Origin: Scylla paramamosain
Lineage: Eukaryota; Arthropoda; Malacostraca; Decapoda; Portunidae
Length of the DNA: 64,000 nucleotides
Assembly: GCF_035594125.1 (NCBI RefSeq)
Contig: NC_087173.1
Location: 15,588,255 to 15,652,254 of the forward strand
Reading direction: 5' to 3'
Shown: positions 1-12,889 of the stretch, piece after piece
How positions within the stretch are numbered: position 1 is the stretch's first letter
Layout of the letters: each line of letters begins with the position of its first letter
Notes under the pieces: model-generated
Databases searched by the model: none
Told to the model about the DNA's origin: nothing
What the model saw: the letters and a program-made list of their open reading frames with translations, nothing else
Translations under genes and position numbers: made by a program

Positions 1-26
1 AAAGTGCCAAAAAAAAAAATGTCGAG

Positions 27-203
27 TGAGTCTGTTGCATAAGGGAGGATAGAAGAGTGAGTTGAACTACAGGCCGATTGCATTAGTGAACACAGTAGGT
101 AAAGTTTCCAATGCAATGTTGAATGAGAGATTGTGTAAATGAACTGAGAGAGCCGGAGTGTTAGGTGAGGAACAGAATGGATTTTATGCGGACAGGAGAA
201 CTG
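27..203 (+). mobile_element. LINE-A1 fragment: degenerate RT palm region, part 1
   Basis: This stretch aligns by eye with A2 positions about 7050-7242, which encode the RT block beginning YRPIALVNTVGKV. A run of A and small indels break the frame, and a stop (TGA) replaces the Trp codon after CK. The piece ends abruptly at 203, and the homologous sequence resumes at about 1125, so an insertion separates the two halves. It is a dead fragment. The identification rests on direct similarity to the intact copy at 5.4-8.9 kb. Confidence 0.8.
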
Positions 204-1121
204 CAGGGGTGGGGGGGGGCTGTACGATCCAGACCTGATTTTTTTTCTTCTTTTATAATTTATTGCATTTCTTTCCGCTTCTTTTGATATATGTAACGTT
301 TTGATAAAAAAAAAAATTTCTTCTTACGTAATGAGGTCTTCCGTCATGGAATTCCACGGTTTCGCCCGCCACGAAACATTAGAGAACACGAAATTTTAGG
401 CCTAATTATTTTCCTCAGATTTATATACGAAAGATAAAATTATATAATTATTTTTTCGTAAATCCAGCAAATAATGTAACTGCATCAGATATCCTTATTT
501 TATTTATGTTAAGCAGTTAAACACTGGTTTTTTACTTAAAAATATGGCGAAACATAATAAAAATTTTCACCCCCCTTTCTCCCATGGTAATTAAGCGTGA
601 AATTATGAATCGCTTTAGGCCTACGTACAAAACCAATCGGAGTAACTAAATGAAACTGTGACCGCTTTTTCAACATATTCTGATGTATATATCATGTGAA
701 ATTCAAATCCCTGGCTGCAACAGGTGAATTATAGTCACCCCTCAAACTTTATGACGCAGTATCTCAAAATGGCGGATTTTGACATATAGAAGTGATCTCC
801 TCCGTTGTTATTCCTGTTACACATATATGTGCTATTGTAGCTTATGAAACTATGAGAGCCGAACAAAGTCTGCTATCGAAAGTTTTGTTTGGAGCTGATT
901 TTGATTTTTGACAGATATTTGAAAGTCAATTTTTTTCCACTTTTTCATCGAACGAAAAAAAAAAAGAAAAATCGTGCAAGAAAAACGATAGTAGACATTG
1001 TTCTCCTATCTCCCCTAATTAGAATAATTTTTGAAATGAAAGAAATTTGTCAATAAATAAGGGAGGAGATACGAGTTGAACATAGGCGATTTAACATGGG
1101 ATTAGGGATTTTACAACCCCC
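204..1121. mobile_element. Putative non-autonomous TIR element inserted in LINE-A1
   Basis: About 0.9 kb of AT-rich sequence interrupts LINE-A1 between bases matching A2 7242 and 7243. The left end reads GGGGGGGCTGTACGATCC. The reverse complement of the right end reads GGGGGGTTGTAAAATCC, which looks like an imperfect terminal inverted repeat. CTG flanks both sides (201-203 and 1122-1124), a possible 3-bp target duplication. No ORF or transposase is visible. A class II non-autonomous element is the favoured reading; simple filler DNA is the alternative. Confidence 0.45.
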
Positions 1122-1124
1122 CTG

Positions 1125-1911
1125 AAGATAACGTGTTTGTGGTGAATGATATGACTGAGAGAAATAAAAAAGTTGGAGGTGAATAGAAAAATGCTAGATA
1201 GAGTCTTTAAAAAAAAAAAATGTTGAGTGTAAAGATAGTTAACATAGTGCGAAGTATGTATGTGGACACAAGAACTAAATACAGACTAGGAGACATAGAA
1301 ACAGACTGGCTGAAGAAGAGTGAGAGAGGAGTTAGTCAAGGTTGTTTATTGTCATCAACCCTTTTTAGCTTGTATACAGAAAAGTTAGCAGCCAGAATGA
1401 GAAGAATGATTGCAGGAGTAAATGTGAGGAATGATAAGATATGTGTACTCTTTTATGTAGATGATGTAGTGGTTATGAGTGAATCGACAGATGAGCTGCA
1501 GAGTTCGTTGGATGTTGTAAATGGGTATGGAAGAAACTTTGAATTGAGATTTAGCCGTAAGAAAAGCAAGGTAATGATTGTGAATAGGTCAGGGGATGAA
1601 AGTAATGCGGTATGTAGACTTTGAGAAAATGAGTTTAAACAGGCACAAGAATACAAATACTTAGGGATGTGGATGTGTCCGAATGGGTGTGAAAAGGAAA
1701 AGAATGAAAAGATAAGCATGATAAACTAATGGGCAGGTCGACTGGGAAGGGCGGCAAGGATGAGAGTAAGTATGACGTGGTAAAAGAAGTGTGGAAGTGT
1801 GGCTGTGTCCAATATAATGCATGGTATGAATGTGATTGCACTGAATGAAAGTGAAATTAATAAGTTAGAAGTGGGGCAGAGTAGAGTAGCAAGGATGGCA
1901 TTGAATGCACC
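1125..1911 (+). pseudogene. LINE-A1 RT relic, part 2 (palm and thumb)
   Basis: Matches A2 from about 7243 to 8086. One open stretch at 1220-1624 keeps the RT catalytic region: GVSQGC, then FYVDD (YVDD where A2 has YADD), then the thumb. Elsewhere the frame is broken: a premature TAG follows the DGG-equivalent region, an A-run lies at 1210-1220, and a TGA closes the frame at 1622-1624. Homology stops at 1911 and resumes at about 3492, so a second insertion splits the gene. The element is a reverse-transcriptase relic of an APE-type non-LTR retrotransposon and cannot encode a working protein. Confidence 0.85.
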
Positions 1912-3487
1912 TATGCAGCTATGTCATGGGACAAAATTGCACATAGGAAAGGAAACAAAAATAAATAAATAAAGGTGGGAGGAAAAGAGAATACCATGCA
2001 AATAATAATAATCCCGCGAAATAATTTTTATAACCGAAAGGAACGGTCATGAATATAAAAATTTACTTACCCCTTGGTAATCTGAATAAAATTTTGTATA
2101 TACTTTTACAATCAGTAAAACTTTAGAACAAGAAATTAAATGAAACTGTAAGCTACAAATTGTTAAATTAGTTGTTGAATTATGGAGATGAAGAAGGCGC
2201 GAGGAGTAATATCCCTTGGTTTAAAAGGCAACTGTAAAATATCCATATTCTCGGTTTCTGCTGGGCAAGTAACATGAAAAATTGCAATCACAAAACACTG
2301 TAGATTAAGAGAAAATATGCCAGATCTGATAATTTTTTTTTTTTTTTTTTTTTGAGAGAAATTCTTTGTTAATATTTAGATAAGAAATTATTAGAATCCA
2401 GACAGTATTAGAATCCAGGAGTACGTGGGACCATTAGCAAAAATGTTCAAGAAAAATTTGTTAATGTAGAAGGGTTCTAAACTATTAAGGATATTGCAGA
2501 ATTCTGTCCTTTAGTTAGGCGGAGGACTAGTTCCTGGGATGCACGGCGGCCAGTATGCAAGGCTGAACCCGACATTTCGACGTCAAAGACTGATTGACGT
2601 CATTGTCCATAGGTATGATCGTCATGACCCGAAACCCTGGACTGTTTAAATTCTTTATTCATATGAAAATTGCCATTTTTTTGCCTATATGTATTAATCA
2701 TTTGTGTGAGAGACTGATTGGCATCGTTGTCCACAGAGAGAAGAGGGATGTAAAATTCCCTATGCCAGTTAGTTATTATTATTATTATATTTTTATTTAC
2801 TTATTAATTTATTCTTTTTTGTGGGGGATATGAAACAAAATTTAGGATATAAACAAATTACAAAAAATTGTTCTGGATAAGGTAGTAGTCAAACACCAGT
2901 GATACACACACACACAATTGAATGTAACACCAAAACAATGAGGATGATTTCTAAAAAAAAAAAAAAAAAAAAAAAAGAAATTAAGGTAAACACTTGAGAC
3001 ACCAATTAATTGTTATAACATATTAATTTAAATGTTATTATTAACTGATTAGTAGTTATTATTGTTTCCGGTATAGGAGGTACTACAACTCCAAGATAAC
3101 AGAACTAACTTCTAGAAATATCATTGTGAATCACGAAAGAGAAAAATAGTTTGAAAACTTTACTTGTTATTTAGAAGCTAACTCTAACAGAATTCAATCT
3201 GGTTGTCATGGTGTTTTTCCAGTGCCTTACAGACCTCCAGCTAAAACGCTACCATATAAAGCAAGGTAAAAATAATGTGGCAAAAACCATGACTGGTGGT
3301 AACTAATGTGCTATTTTTATATATTTTAACAACAGCTAAATCAAAACTAAATTGAACAATGAACTAAATCAAAGCAAAAGTACTTAAAATACCAACTTTA
3401 AATAAATACCCCAAAATTTAATTAAACCTTTTTAATTAAAACATAAAGAAACATCAATACAACTTACACTCCCTCCCTCACCCCCTA
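1912..3487. other. 1.6-kb unidentified insertion in LINE-A1
   Basis: This AT-rich block separates two contiguous parts of LINE-A1. CACC occurs on both sides (1908-1911 and 3488-3491) and may be a target duplication. Inside are A/T runs, a poly-T at 2333-2353 and a poly-A at 2955-2977. A roughly 23-bp imperfect direct repeat (AGACTGATTGRCRTCRTTGTCC) lies at about 2588 and 2711. The only ORFs are under 80 codons and look random. No terminal repeats or transposase were recognised. Confidence 0.4.
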
Positions 3488-3491
3488 CACC

Positions 3492-4676
<1,185 letters not shown>

Positions 4677-4743
4677 AGATTTTATCTCCAAATATGAAGA
4701 AAAAGAAGAGAGAGTGGAGCAGAGCACCCAGACAGAAAACCTG

Positions 4744-5406
4744 ATGAAAGAGGCAGAAGCACAGACGACGAAGACTGAAGAAAGAAAAGACCAGCAAGAA
4801 GTGGTGGAAGTGGCCAGAACAGACAGACGCCCAAGGAAGAAGAGAATGGTAGTCAAGAAAGCCCCAGTACGTGTCATTGGAGACAGCATGGTAAGGAAGA
4901 CTCCCGACTTTGTGAGAAGGGAAATTGAGTGCACCAGCATGGGAGGTGCTAAGATCCAAGACATCAAGAGGAAAGTCAAGGAAGAAGTGCAAGAAATGGA
5001 AGAGAGAAGCCTGCTAGTTGTCCAAGGAGGAGGCAACAACTTAGTAGAGGCAGGTGCTGAAGACACGGTAAAGGAAGTGATAGAAGCAGTGAGGGCAGCA
5101 GAAGAGAAGAAGATGTGTGTGGCTGTGGTGGGGGTCCTGCGGCGCCCACGGGAAGGAGTGCAGTATGAGAAGGTTAGAAGAGAAACGAACCGCAAGATAT
5201 GCATGGAACTCATGAAGGTCAAGATGGAATGGATGGCAGAGAAGAAGGGCAACGTGAGCTTCCTGGACATGGATGGGATCCTTGACCAGGACAAATTCTT
5301 CGGGAGAGACGGGGTCCACCTCAACCACAACGGGAATGAGAGGCTAGGACGTCGACTGGCTGAGTGGATGAGGGCGAGGCAGGTGTGTTGTGTGGACGAT
5401 GCATGA
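4744..5406 (+). CDS. LINE-A2 ORF1, SGNH/GDSL esterase-like protein
   Basis: From the first in-frame ATG the product is 220 aa. The open frame reaches back to 4519, but that part is A1 3' UTR and tail translated in frame. A charged, Lys/Arg/Glu-rich N-terminus is followed by SGNH blocks: I, VIGDSMVR with Ser48; III, QGGGNNL with Asn98-99; V, GRDGVHLN with Asp189 and His192. In CR1-like LINEs such ORF1 proteins accompany the RNA in the RNP; an esterase reaction for this copy is inferred only. The stop is TGA at 5404-5406, in the same frame as ORF2. No zinc knuckle or PHD finger is visible. Confidence 0.85.
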   Translation: MKEAEAQTTKTEERKDQQEVVEVARTDRRPRKKRMVVKKAPVRVIGDSMVRKTPDFVRREIECTSMGGAKIQDIKRKVKEEVQEMEERSLLVVQGGGNNLVEAGAEDTVKEVIEAVRAAEEKKMCVAVVGVLRRPREGVQYEKVRRETNRKICMELMKVKMEWMAEKKGNVSFLDMDGILDQDKFFGRDGVHLNHNGNERLGRRLAEWMRARQVCCVDDA

Positions 5407-5484
5407 CGAGGAGGACCCACTGATGTCAGCAAACATGAAAGAAAAGAGACTAACCAGGCAAGTAAATGTGTGAAGATTGGCTGT

Positions 5485-8400
5485 ATGAATGTGAGAGGAT
5501 GGGGTGTGAGCAAGTTTGAGGATGTATGCAAGGAGCTCAGGGAGTGGAGGTTCGACTTAGTCGGGCTCACTGAGACTCACCTGAGAGATGATGTACGAAT
5601 GGAGGGATGCGAGTATGTTATGATTGGAAAGGGGCGTAAGGCACAGGAAACACTGGGAGGAGGCGTAGCCCTACTCTACAAGAAAGAAAGAGGACTGAAA
5701 GTAGAGGAGATTGATGTGGGGGAGTGTACAAGTAGTGAGGATGTGCTTGCAGTAAGAGTGGAATGCATGGATGGTCGTGGCAGACCAGAGAAGGTGGTAC
5801 TGGTGGTAGCGTACATGACTGTCATGGGTGAAAGAGCAGAGAGGGAAAATAGGAGGAAGTATGACATACTTAAGAAAGTTGTGAGAGAGCATGGAGAGGA
5901 GAGAGTGCTAATTATGGGTGACATGAATGCACATGTGGGAATACTGGGGGAACAGGTGAACAGGAATGGTGAAATGCTTGGAGAGTTTGTTGATGAACTG
6001 GAGCTGGAAAATCTGAACGTTACTTTGGCAGAGGGGCGTGTGACTTGGAGTGCAAGAGAACAGGAATCGGCAATTGACTACGAGTACATGTTGGTGAATG
6101 GAAGAATGCGTGAAATTGTGTCGCACATGTGGATAGATGAGGATGGTTTGGTTGATATTGTGTCCGATCACAACATGCTGGTTGTGGAGTGCTTGATGCA
6201 GGGTGGGAATGAAGTGAAAGTGGCAAGTAAGAGAAAGAAGTGGAGACTGAGAGATGTAGGGTGGGAGAACTTTCAGGTTGATCTGAGTGAGAGAAGCTGG
6301 GACGACGAAAGTGTGCATGACGTGGAGCATCTGAATGAGAAACTGGTTGAGGACGTGAGGGGTGCTGCTGAGAACCAGATAGGGTTTGTGAGAGTAGGTA
6401 GAAGAAAGAATGTCTGTAAACCATGGTGGAATGATGAAATCAGAGCGGCTAGGAAGGAGCGAAAGAGAATGAGTAGACAGTGTAGATGGCTGAGGAAAAA
6501 GAGGCATGAAAGCGATGAGGCAGAGAATGAGTATCTGAATGCATGGGCAGCGTATGTGAAGCAGCAGCGGTTGACGAGACGAATGATAATGAATGCTAAA
6601 GTGAAGAGTGAAAGGAGCGTGATTCAATCTTTAAGGGAGAAAGGTATGGAAGGTGGCCGTGAATGGTACAAGTTCATGAGAGGTGAGAATATGTCAGGCA
6701 GTGTTGGTGTGGAGAGTCTAAAAGTGGAGGGTGTAGTTATAACAGAGAAGGATGGAATCAGGGAGGCAATCAAAGGGTTCTGGGAAGAAGTAGGTGGGGT
6801 AGGTGAGATGTTTAGTGTGAGAGAAGAATGTGTAACACTGGAAAGGAAGAATGCAGATGAACTGGATGAAAGAATCAGTAGGGATGAAGTGGAGAGGTGT
6901 GTGAGAAGGCAGAAGAATGGCAAGGCAGCAGGTCCAGATGATATACCCTATGAGTTCTACAAGAATGGTGGGGAGGTAGTGATAGACAGAATGACTGAGT
7001 TATTCAACCGAGTGTGGGATGAAGAGAGAGTGCCAAGAAAGTGGAATGAGAGCCGAGTGTGTCTGTTACATAAGGGAGGATTTAAGAGTAAGAATGAGCT
7101 GAAGAACTACAGGCCAATTGCATTAGTGAATACAGTAGGTAAAGTTTTCAGTGCAGTGTTGAATGAGAGACTGTGTAAATGGATTGAGAGAGCTGGAGTG
7201 CTGGGTGAAGAACAGAATGGTTTTCGTAGGGACAGGAGAGCTGAGGACAATATGTTTGTGGTGAATGAAATGATTGAGAAGAAAAAGAAGGATGGGGGTA
7301 AATTGTACCTAGGTTTTTTGGATATAGAGAAAGCTTATGATAGAGTGAACAGAGAAATGTTAGGTAGAGTCTTAGAAAAGATTGGATTGAGTGCAAAGAT
7401 AGTTAACGTAGTGCAAAGTATGTATGTGGACACAAGAGCTAGATACAGGCTAGGAGACATAGAAACAGACTGGGTGAAGAGTGAGAGAGGAGTTAGGCAG
7501 GGCTGTATATTGTCACCAACCCTTTTTAGCCTGTATACAGAGGAGCTAGCAGCCAGGATGAGAAGAATGAATGTACACGTAGGGGTAAGTGTGGGGAATG
7601 ATAAAGTATGTGTGCTCCTTTATGCAGATGATGTAGTTGTTATGAGTGAATCGGCAGATGAGCTTCAAAGTTTGTTGGATGTAGTGGATGGCTATGGTAA
7701 AGACTTTGGAGTAAGGTTTAGCAGTGAGAAAAGCAAAGTAATGATTGTGAATAGATCAGAGGATGAAAGTAATGTGGTATGGAGACTTGGAGAGAATGAG
7801 TTGAGACAGGTGCAAGAATACAAGTACTTAGGGATGTGGATGAGTCCTAGTGGGTGTGCAAAGGCAAAGAATGAAAAGATAAGTATGCTAAACCAGTGGG
7901 TAGGTCGATTGGGAAGCGCGGCAAGGATGAGAGCAAGTAAGTATGATGTGTTGAGAGAAGTGTGGAAGAGTGTGGCTGTGCCATGTATAATGTATGGTAT
8001 GGATGTGATTGCATGGAATGAAAGTGAAATTGATAAGTTAGAAGTGGGCCAGAACAAAGTAGCAAGGATGGCACTGAGTGCACCGAGGTGCACAGCAGTT
8101 GAAGCCTTGAGAGGTGACATGGGATGGAGCACCTTCAGAGAAAGACTGACAAAAGCCACACTTAGGTACAAGATTAGGCTTGAGAGAATGGATGATGCAA
8201 GAATAGCAAGGAAGGTGTACCTGTGGAATGAAAGTGGAAGCAAATGGAGGAAGAGATGCATGAGAATGACAGACAGGAATGGATTGCAAGTTGTGTGGGC
8301 GATAAGAATGGCTGGTAGGAATCAAAATGAGCGTGAATGGGTGGTAACAAGAGGAGGAAGAGTGGGAGCCGAATGGGATGTGAGAAAATGGAAGAATGAG

Positions 8401-8874
8401 ATAGACAAAGAAGTGAAATGTGTGGGACTGAATGAATGGAAGAATGAGATGGAAAGAAAGAAGACCCTGGAATGGTACAAGGAGAAAGAGGCCCCGAGGT
8501 ATGAAAGGTGGTATGATGGAAGCCTGGGCGGTGATCTTCTCTTCCGAGCGAGGGCACAGTGTATGGATGTGAATGCAAGGAGTTACAGGTGGTCTGAGTC
8601 CCGCAGCAAAGTGTGCCAGATGTGTGACATGGGAGAGGATGAGACGGTGGAACATGTGGTGCTGGAGTGTGTGCAGTATGCCAGAGACAGGAATGAGATG
8701 ATGCAAGTGATACTGACTGAGTTAGGGCATGATAGGAATGAAAGAGTGGAGAAGACAGGAAAGGAATGGATGGTGTTGTTGCTGGGACTGTGTAGAGAGG
8801 CGAATGAAAGGATGATTGAGGCGGTGAAAGAGTTTCTGGAGAGAATGTGGCGTGCCAGGTGTATGAACAATTAG
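5485..8874 (+). CDS. LINE-A2 ORF2, APE endonuclease-reverse transcriptase
   Basis: The frame is open from just after the ORF1 TGA. The codon at 5470 is GTG and the first in-frame ATG is 5485; residues are numbered here from 5470 (1134 aa). The APE endonuclease has LTETH (33-37), GDMNAH (150-155) and SDHN (232-235). The RT has GKAAGPDDIPYEF, YRPIALVNTVGKVF, LDIEKAYD (617-624), GVRQGCILSPTLF and the catalytic YADD (718-721). The C-terminus has a CX2CX9HX4C finger at 1049-1067 followed by a basic helix. It would nick target DNA and prime reverse transcription there. Length and motif order are typical of APE LINEs. There is no RNase H domain, no frameshift and no internal stop, so it may be functional. 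Confidence 0.93.
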   Translation: MNVRGWGVSKFEDVCKELREWRFDLVGLTETHLRDDVRMEGCEYVMIGKGRKAQETLGGGVALLYKKERGLKVEEIDVGECTSSEDVLAVRVECMDGRGRPEKVVLVVAYMTVMGERAERENRRKYDILKKVVREHGEERVLIMGDMNAHVGILGEQVNRNGEMLGEFVDELELENLNVTLAEGRVTWSAREQESAIDYEYMLVNGRMREIVSHMWIDEDGLVDIVSDHNMLVVECLMQGGNEVKVASKRKKWRLRDVGWENFQVDLSERSWDDESVHDVEHLNEKLVEDVRGAAENQIGFVRVGRRKNVCKPWWNDEIRAARKERKRMSRQCRWLRKKRHESDEAENEYLNAWAAYVKQQRLTRRMIMNAKVKSERSVIQSLREKGMEGGREWYKFMRGENMSGSVGVESLKVEGVVITEKDGIREAIKGFWEEVGGVGEMFSVREECVTLERKNADELDERISRDEVERCVRRQKNGKAAGPDDIPYEFYKNGGEVVIDRMTELFNRVWDEERVPRKWNESRVCLLHKGGFKSKNELKNYRPIALVNTVGKVFSAVLNERLCKWIERAGVLGEEQNGFRRDRRAEDNMFVVNEMIEKKKKDGGKLYLGFLDIEKAYDRVNREMLGRVLEKIGLSAKIVNVVQSMYVDTRARYRLGDIETDWVKSERGVRQGCILSPTLFSLYTEELAARMRRMNVHVGVSVGNDKVCVLLYADDVVVMSESADELQSLLDVVDGYGKDFGVRFSSEKSKVMIVNRSEDESNVVWRLGENELRQVQEYKYLGMWMSPSGCAKAKNEKISMLNQWVGRLGSAARMRASKYDVLREVWKSVAVPCIMYGMDVIAWNESEIDKLEVGQNKVARMALSAPRCTAVEALRGDMGWSTFRERLTKATLRYKIRLERMDDARIARKVYLWNESGSKWRKRCMRMTDRNGLQVVWAIRMAGRNQNEREWVVTRGGRVGAEWDVRKWKNEIDKEVKCVGLNEWKNEMERKKTLEWYKEKEAPRYERWYDGSLGGDLLFRARAQCMDVNARSYRWSESRSKVCQMCDMGEDETVEHVVLECVQYARDRNEMMQVILTELGHDRNERVEKTGKEWMVLLLGLCREANERMIEAVKEFLERMWRARCMNN

Positions 8875-9096
8875 GATAGAGGATGCTGTTCGTTTCTCTT
8901 TTTTTTTTTTTTTCCCTTTCTACAGGAGTTGCCGATCCAAAGGCCTGGCTCAGGAGTGATCCTGTGCCACCTGTACCATCAAGATCAAGATCAAGATCAA
9001 TTGTTGTCGACTACATGGGCCTCCTGTTTGTGGTAATTCAGGAGCATCCTCTGTTTATCAACTGAGCCGGTGCAAATACATTATCATCTGTGAAAG
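8875..9096 (+). other. LINE-A2 3' UTR, ATCAAG tail and flank
   Basis: A T-run at 8898-8914 and CTACAG are followed by the block also found at 4609-4676, ending in three ATCAAG units near 8975-9000. Bases 9001-9096 are flanking DNA with no recognisable gene. Confidence 0.75.
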
Positions 9097-9107
9097 TGTG
9101 TATGTGT

Positions 9108-9179
<72 letters not shown>
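9097..9179. repeat. (TG)n microsatellite
   Basis: About 40 TG units with an early TA interruption. Any ORF through it (CVCVCV) is an artefact. Confidence 0.97.
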
Positions 9180-9182
<3 letters not shown>

Positions 9183-9199
9183 TTTGTGTTTACCTAATT

Positions 9200-9520
9200 G
9201 TGATATACTGTTCCGTATCTATATTTACTGTTGTTGTCAAAATCACTCTTAAACTCATGAAATGTCTTTGCATTAACACCTTCCTTCACTAGACCGTTTC
9301 ACGTTTTCACTGTTCTATGTGGAAAACTACTCTTCTTTATGTCTCATTTGCACATATCCTTTTCAGTGTTTTTCCACATTCTCTTGTCTTCCGTGTGTTC
9401 CACGTTAAAGGGTCTTCCCTGTCTAATATCTCCATTTTTCTCATCACTCTACTCTGTAATCAGGTGTCCTTTTTCCCTTCTTTGCTCCTTGTTCCAGTGA
9501 TTAGAAATTTTGGTTTAACA
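9200..9520 (-). pseudogene. CR1/Jockey-like RT C-terminus fragment
   Basis: On the minus strand this encodes pieces such as IKKSSFPHRTVKT and AKTFHEFKSDFD. These match the general LINE pattern of FxxRVVxxWNxL then ATxxxFKxxLD after the RT thumb. Stops interrupt it. It is a 5'-truncated, degenerate LINE tail, related in pattern to but distinct in sequence from the fragments at 29.5, 36.3 and 55.8 kb. Confidence 0.5.
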
Positions 9521-10107
9521 ATCTCTCTTCACAGGTCAGATTTATTTGGTTTGGAACCATCTATGTTGCTGATATTTGTCTCACGCATCACACTTACCTG
9601 GCAAAACAAACGGCGTTGCAATCATCACACCCACTTCAACAGCAGCAACAATGAGGCAGTTCTTAGTAACACTGCTTCCATCATCACTCTTAGGATCTTC
9701 ACCTGGATCCTTCTTCGGAGTCGCATCCTAAGCATCAATATTTATTGTATTTATTTATTTTTATTTTAACCTTATGCAGTTTACTCATAGAAATTAAGTG
9801 ATTCTAAGGTCAAATATTCTATGGTCAAATACCTCTAACGCCATGGTTTAAATATTAGAAGGCATTTAAATATGAACGTGTTATGAGGTAGCGAGGGGAA
9901 GGGAGGACTTCAATGGGCACTTTTTTTTTCTTTTCTTATGAAAGGGGCTCTGGATAAAGAGTACAAAAAAAGTAGAAAAAAACTGGCCCACCGAGGTGTC
10001 ACTCCATAAAGGACCGAGGCAAAAAGAGTAACCAAAACTGCAGGTACTGCAGTGCCTTGAAAAAAAAAAAAAAATCAAGGATGCATAAGATAAAATACTA
10101 AAGTATA
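9521..10107. other. No gene recognised
   Basis: A/T-rich sequence with short T and A runs (9919-9937, 10060-10073). No coding pattern or terminal repeat stands out. Confidence 0.5.
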
Positions 10108-10940
<833 letters not shown>

Positions 10941-12420
10941 CACAGGTATCGCCGCAGCGAGCTAACGGTTGCTCCTTTCCAAGAAGCAGCATACACATCC
11001 CACATCCACGCATACGGAGCCAAACAAACACATGAGGACGTCACAAAACAACAAACACATGAGCTTAGCGAACGTGCTTCTGGGCCAGCCCCACTGGCCC
11101 CAGCAACTGCTCCCATGTGTACTCCCTTCACGTCAATCCCGATACCTTATCGCTTCGAGGTAACTGACATCTGTCATCAAACACTACACTGCTCAGGCCC
11201 AGCATCTGGCAGTTAATAACCGCTTGGCCACCTGCAGCCCCCAACAACACTGAAGATGCCTTCTGAGCGGCAAGCAACAAATTATCACTGGTATCCTTAC
11301 TCACCGCTGCCTCCTGGTGCTGCGCCTAAACGCTTGCGCCAACTACAACATCATAATTCCCCCAGGAAGAGGGAATCGGGCGAGTAACATCATTCACAAT
11401 CCCCACACCAGGGAAAACCACATTCGCCATAACACAACAGAGAGGGGCCCCAGACAAGAGGATATCAGGGTTGCCAGCCTGACCCAGGCCGTTACGCTCA
11501 ACAAACGTGGCCACTCCCGACCACCAAAATCGCCTCAACTGTTCCCGAGTCATCCCGACTCCAAAACGGCCAAACACCAGGCCGCAACGTGCTAGCTGCA
11601 CCCGTGCCTCCTTGACTGCGGATGGCACAACAAACTGGAGCATCAAACATTCATCTTCCTCTCTTCGCCGGCTAGACTAATTATTGCTATCATCCACTGT
11701 AAGCTCTGACCGACCCTCTACTTCCTCGCCATCCACTCCTACCTTGGCAAGTAGCGGGACAGCACATACACGAGGGACAGAATCCTCCTCAGGTGCAATG
11801 ACAGCTGTAGCAGCAGCTGTCAGCACGGTGGCTCACTACGTGTCTATTCCCAGCAGGGGAGCAGCCTGCTTCCCGCCTCTGGTACACTACACAGGGAAGA
11901 AAACTCCCACCTCCCCAGCAATCAGGAGTGTCCTCGCCCTCGGGAGTGACCCTTAATATACCAAACACAACAGACTGTGGCACGGACTGTGTACCAGCGC
12001 CCGCAGCCTCCACTCCAGGTGACAACTTCGCCTGAGTATCACCTTCGAGAGACCCCGAAGGGTGAGACAAACCATCAAATAAACAATCTAGACCTAACAT
12101 TCCAGCCTTACCCACGGCAACACTCTCACCAAAATCAGGTGCCCCTTGAAGTGGCTTTGCGCTTCTGCAGTCATCCCCAGAACACTGACTCAATGAGAAG
12201 TCTGACTCTGACTCGCCCAGACCCTAGCTGGCAGTGGAACAGGCCTCTGGGCACTGCTCCCACTGCCTTATTGCAGTCGATCCCAGGAGTCGCAGAACCC
12301 TCGAATACCCGACGCCGTGTGTCTCGCCTCGCCTTAGGGCGAGCAACAGAACATCAACAGTCTCCACATCAGGGTCGGCGTCCGCGGATGGGGACTGCAC
12401 CCAAACTCTCCTTCATGCCA

Positions 12421-12720
12421 GGTCATTGCCTAAGGGGAATTCATCCCCAGACATTGGTAGGTCCTCTGCTAGTGCACCAGCGCCTGCGCAGTCATGAGCG
12501 GGCATGACAGCCTCATCTCCGCCGTGGCTAAGCTATCCACGGCGCCAATTCCTCGGCAACATATAGGCTTGTCATGGGCAATTCACTTCCCTGTAACATT
12601 CCTCTACAGCGACTGCTGTGCCGCTTTATCTCTCAAAACAGTTACAAGGTATTCAATCCCTGCAATCTCAACAGCGCCTTGACACAAGAAAGGGTGGCAC
12701 CAGTCTTATCCAGACCTCAC
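12421..12720 (-). pseudogene. G1 retropepsin-like protease relic
   Basis: In one minus frame the sequence reads VTVLRDKAAQQSL at about 12645-12606, where the family has an LRDTGA-type active site, and later FPLGNDLA (12441-12421), the usual end of this protease. The Thr-Gly of the active site is replaced and stops intervene. It is placed by its position after the zinc knuckle. Confidence 0.55.
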
Positions 12721-12889
12721 AGGAGACGGTGAAGTAACAACAGATGAGGGAGGCAGTACTCCCTGCTTTGATACTGTCTTGACGAAACACAGACCGAATT
12801 TCCTCACTCTCAGCACCTTGGTCGTGTGATATAATCAAGGCCACCGCCTTCTATGGAGTCTTGGAAGCTGTGGCGGACACTATCTTACG

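Larger units (their letters stand above)
4677..9000 (+). mobile_element. LINE-A2: near-full-length non-LTR retrotransposon
   Basis: A two-ORF APE-type LINE: an SGNH-esterase-like ORF1, then an endonuclease-reverse transcriptase ORF2, then a T-rich 3' UTR and an (ATCAAG)n tail at 8975-9000. It lies head-to-tail directly after the tail of A1. Both ORFs lack frameshifts, so this is the youngest LINE-A copy here. The 5' end may be truncated, because ORF1 has no upstream UTR of its own and begins right at the A1 tail. ORF1 with an esterase domain is known in CR1-like LINEs; the clade of this element was not determined. Confidence 0.9.
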
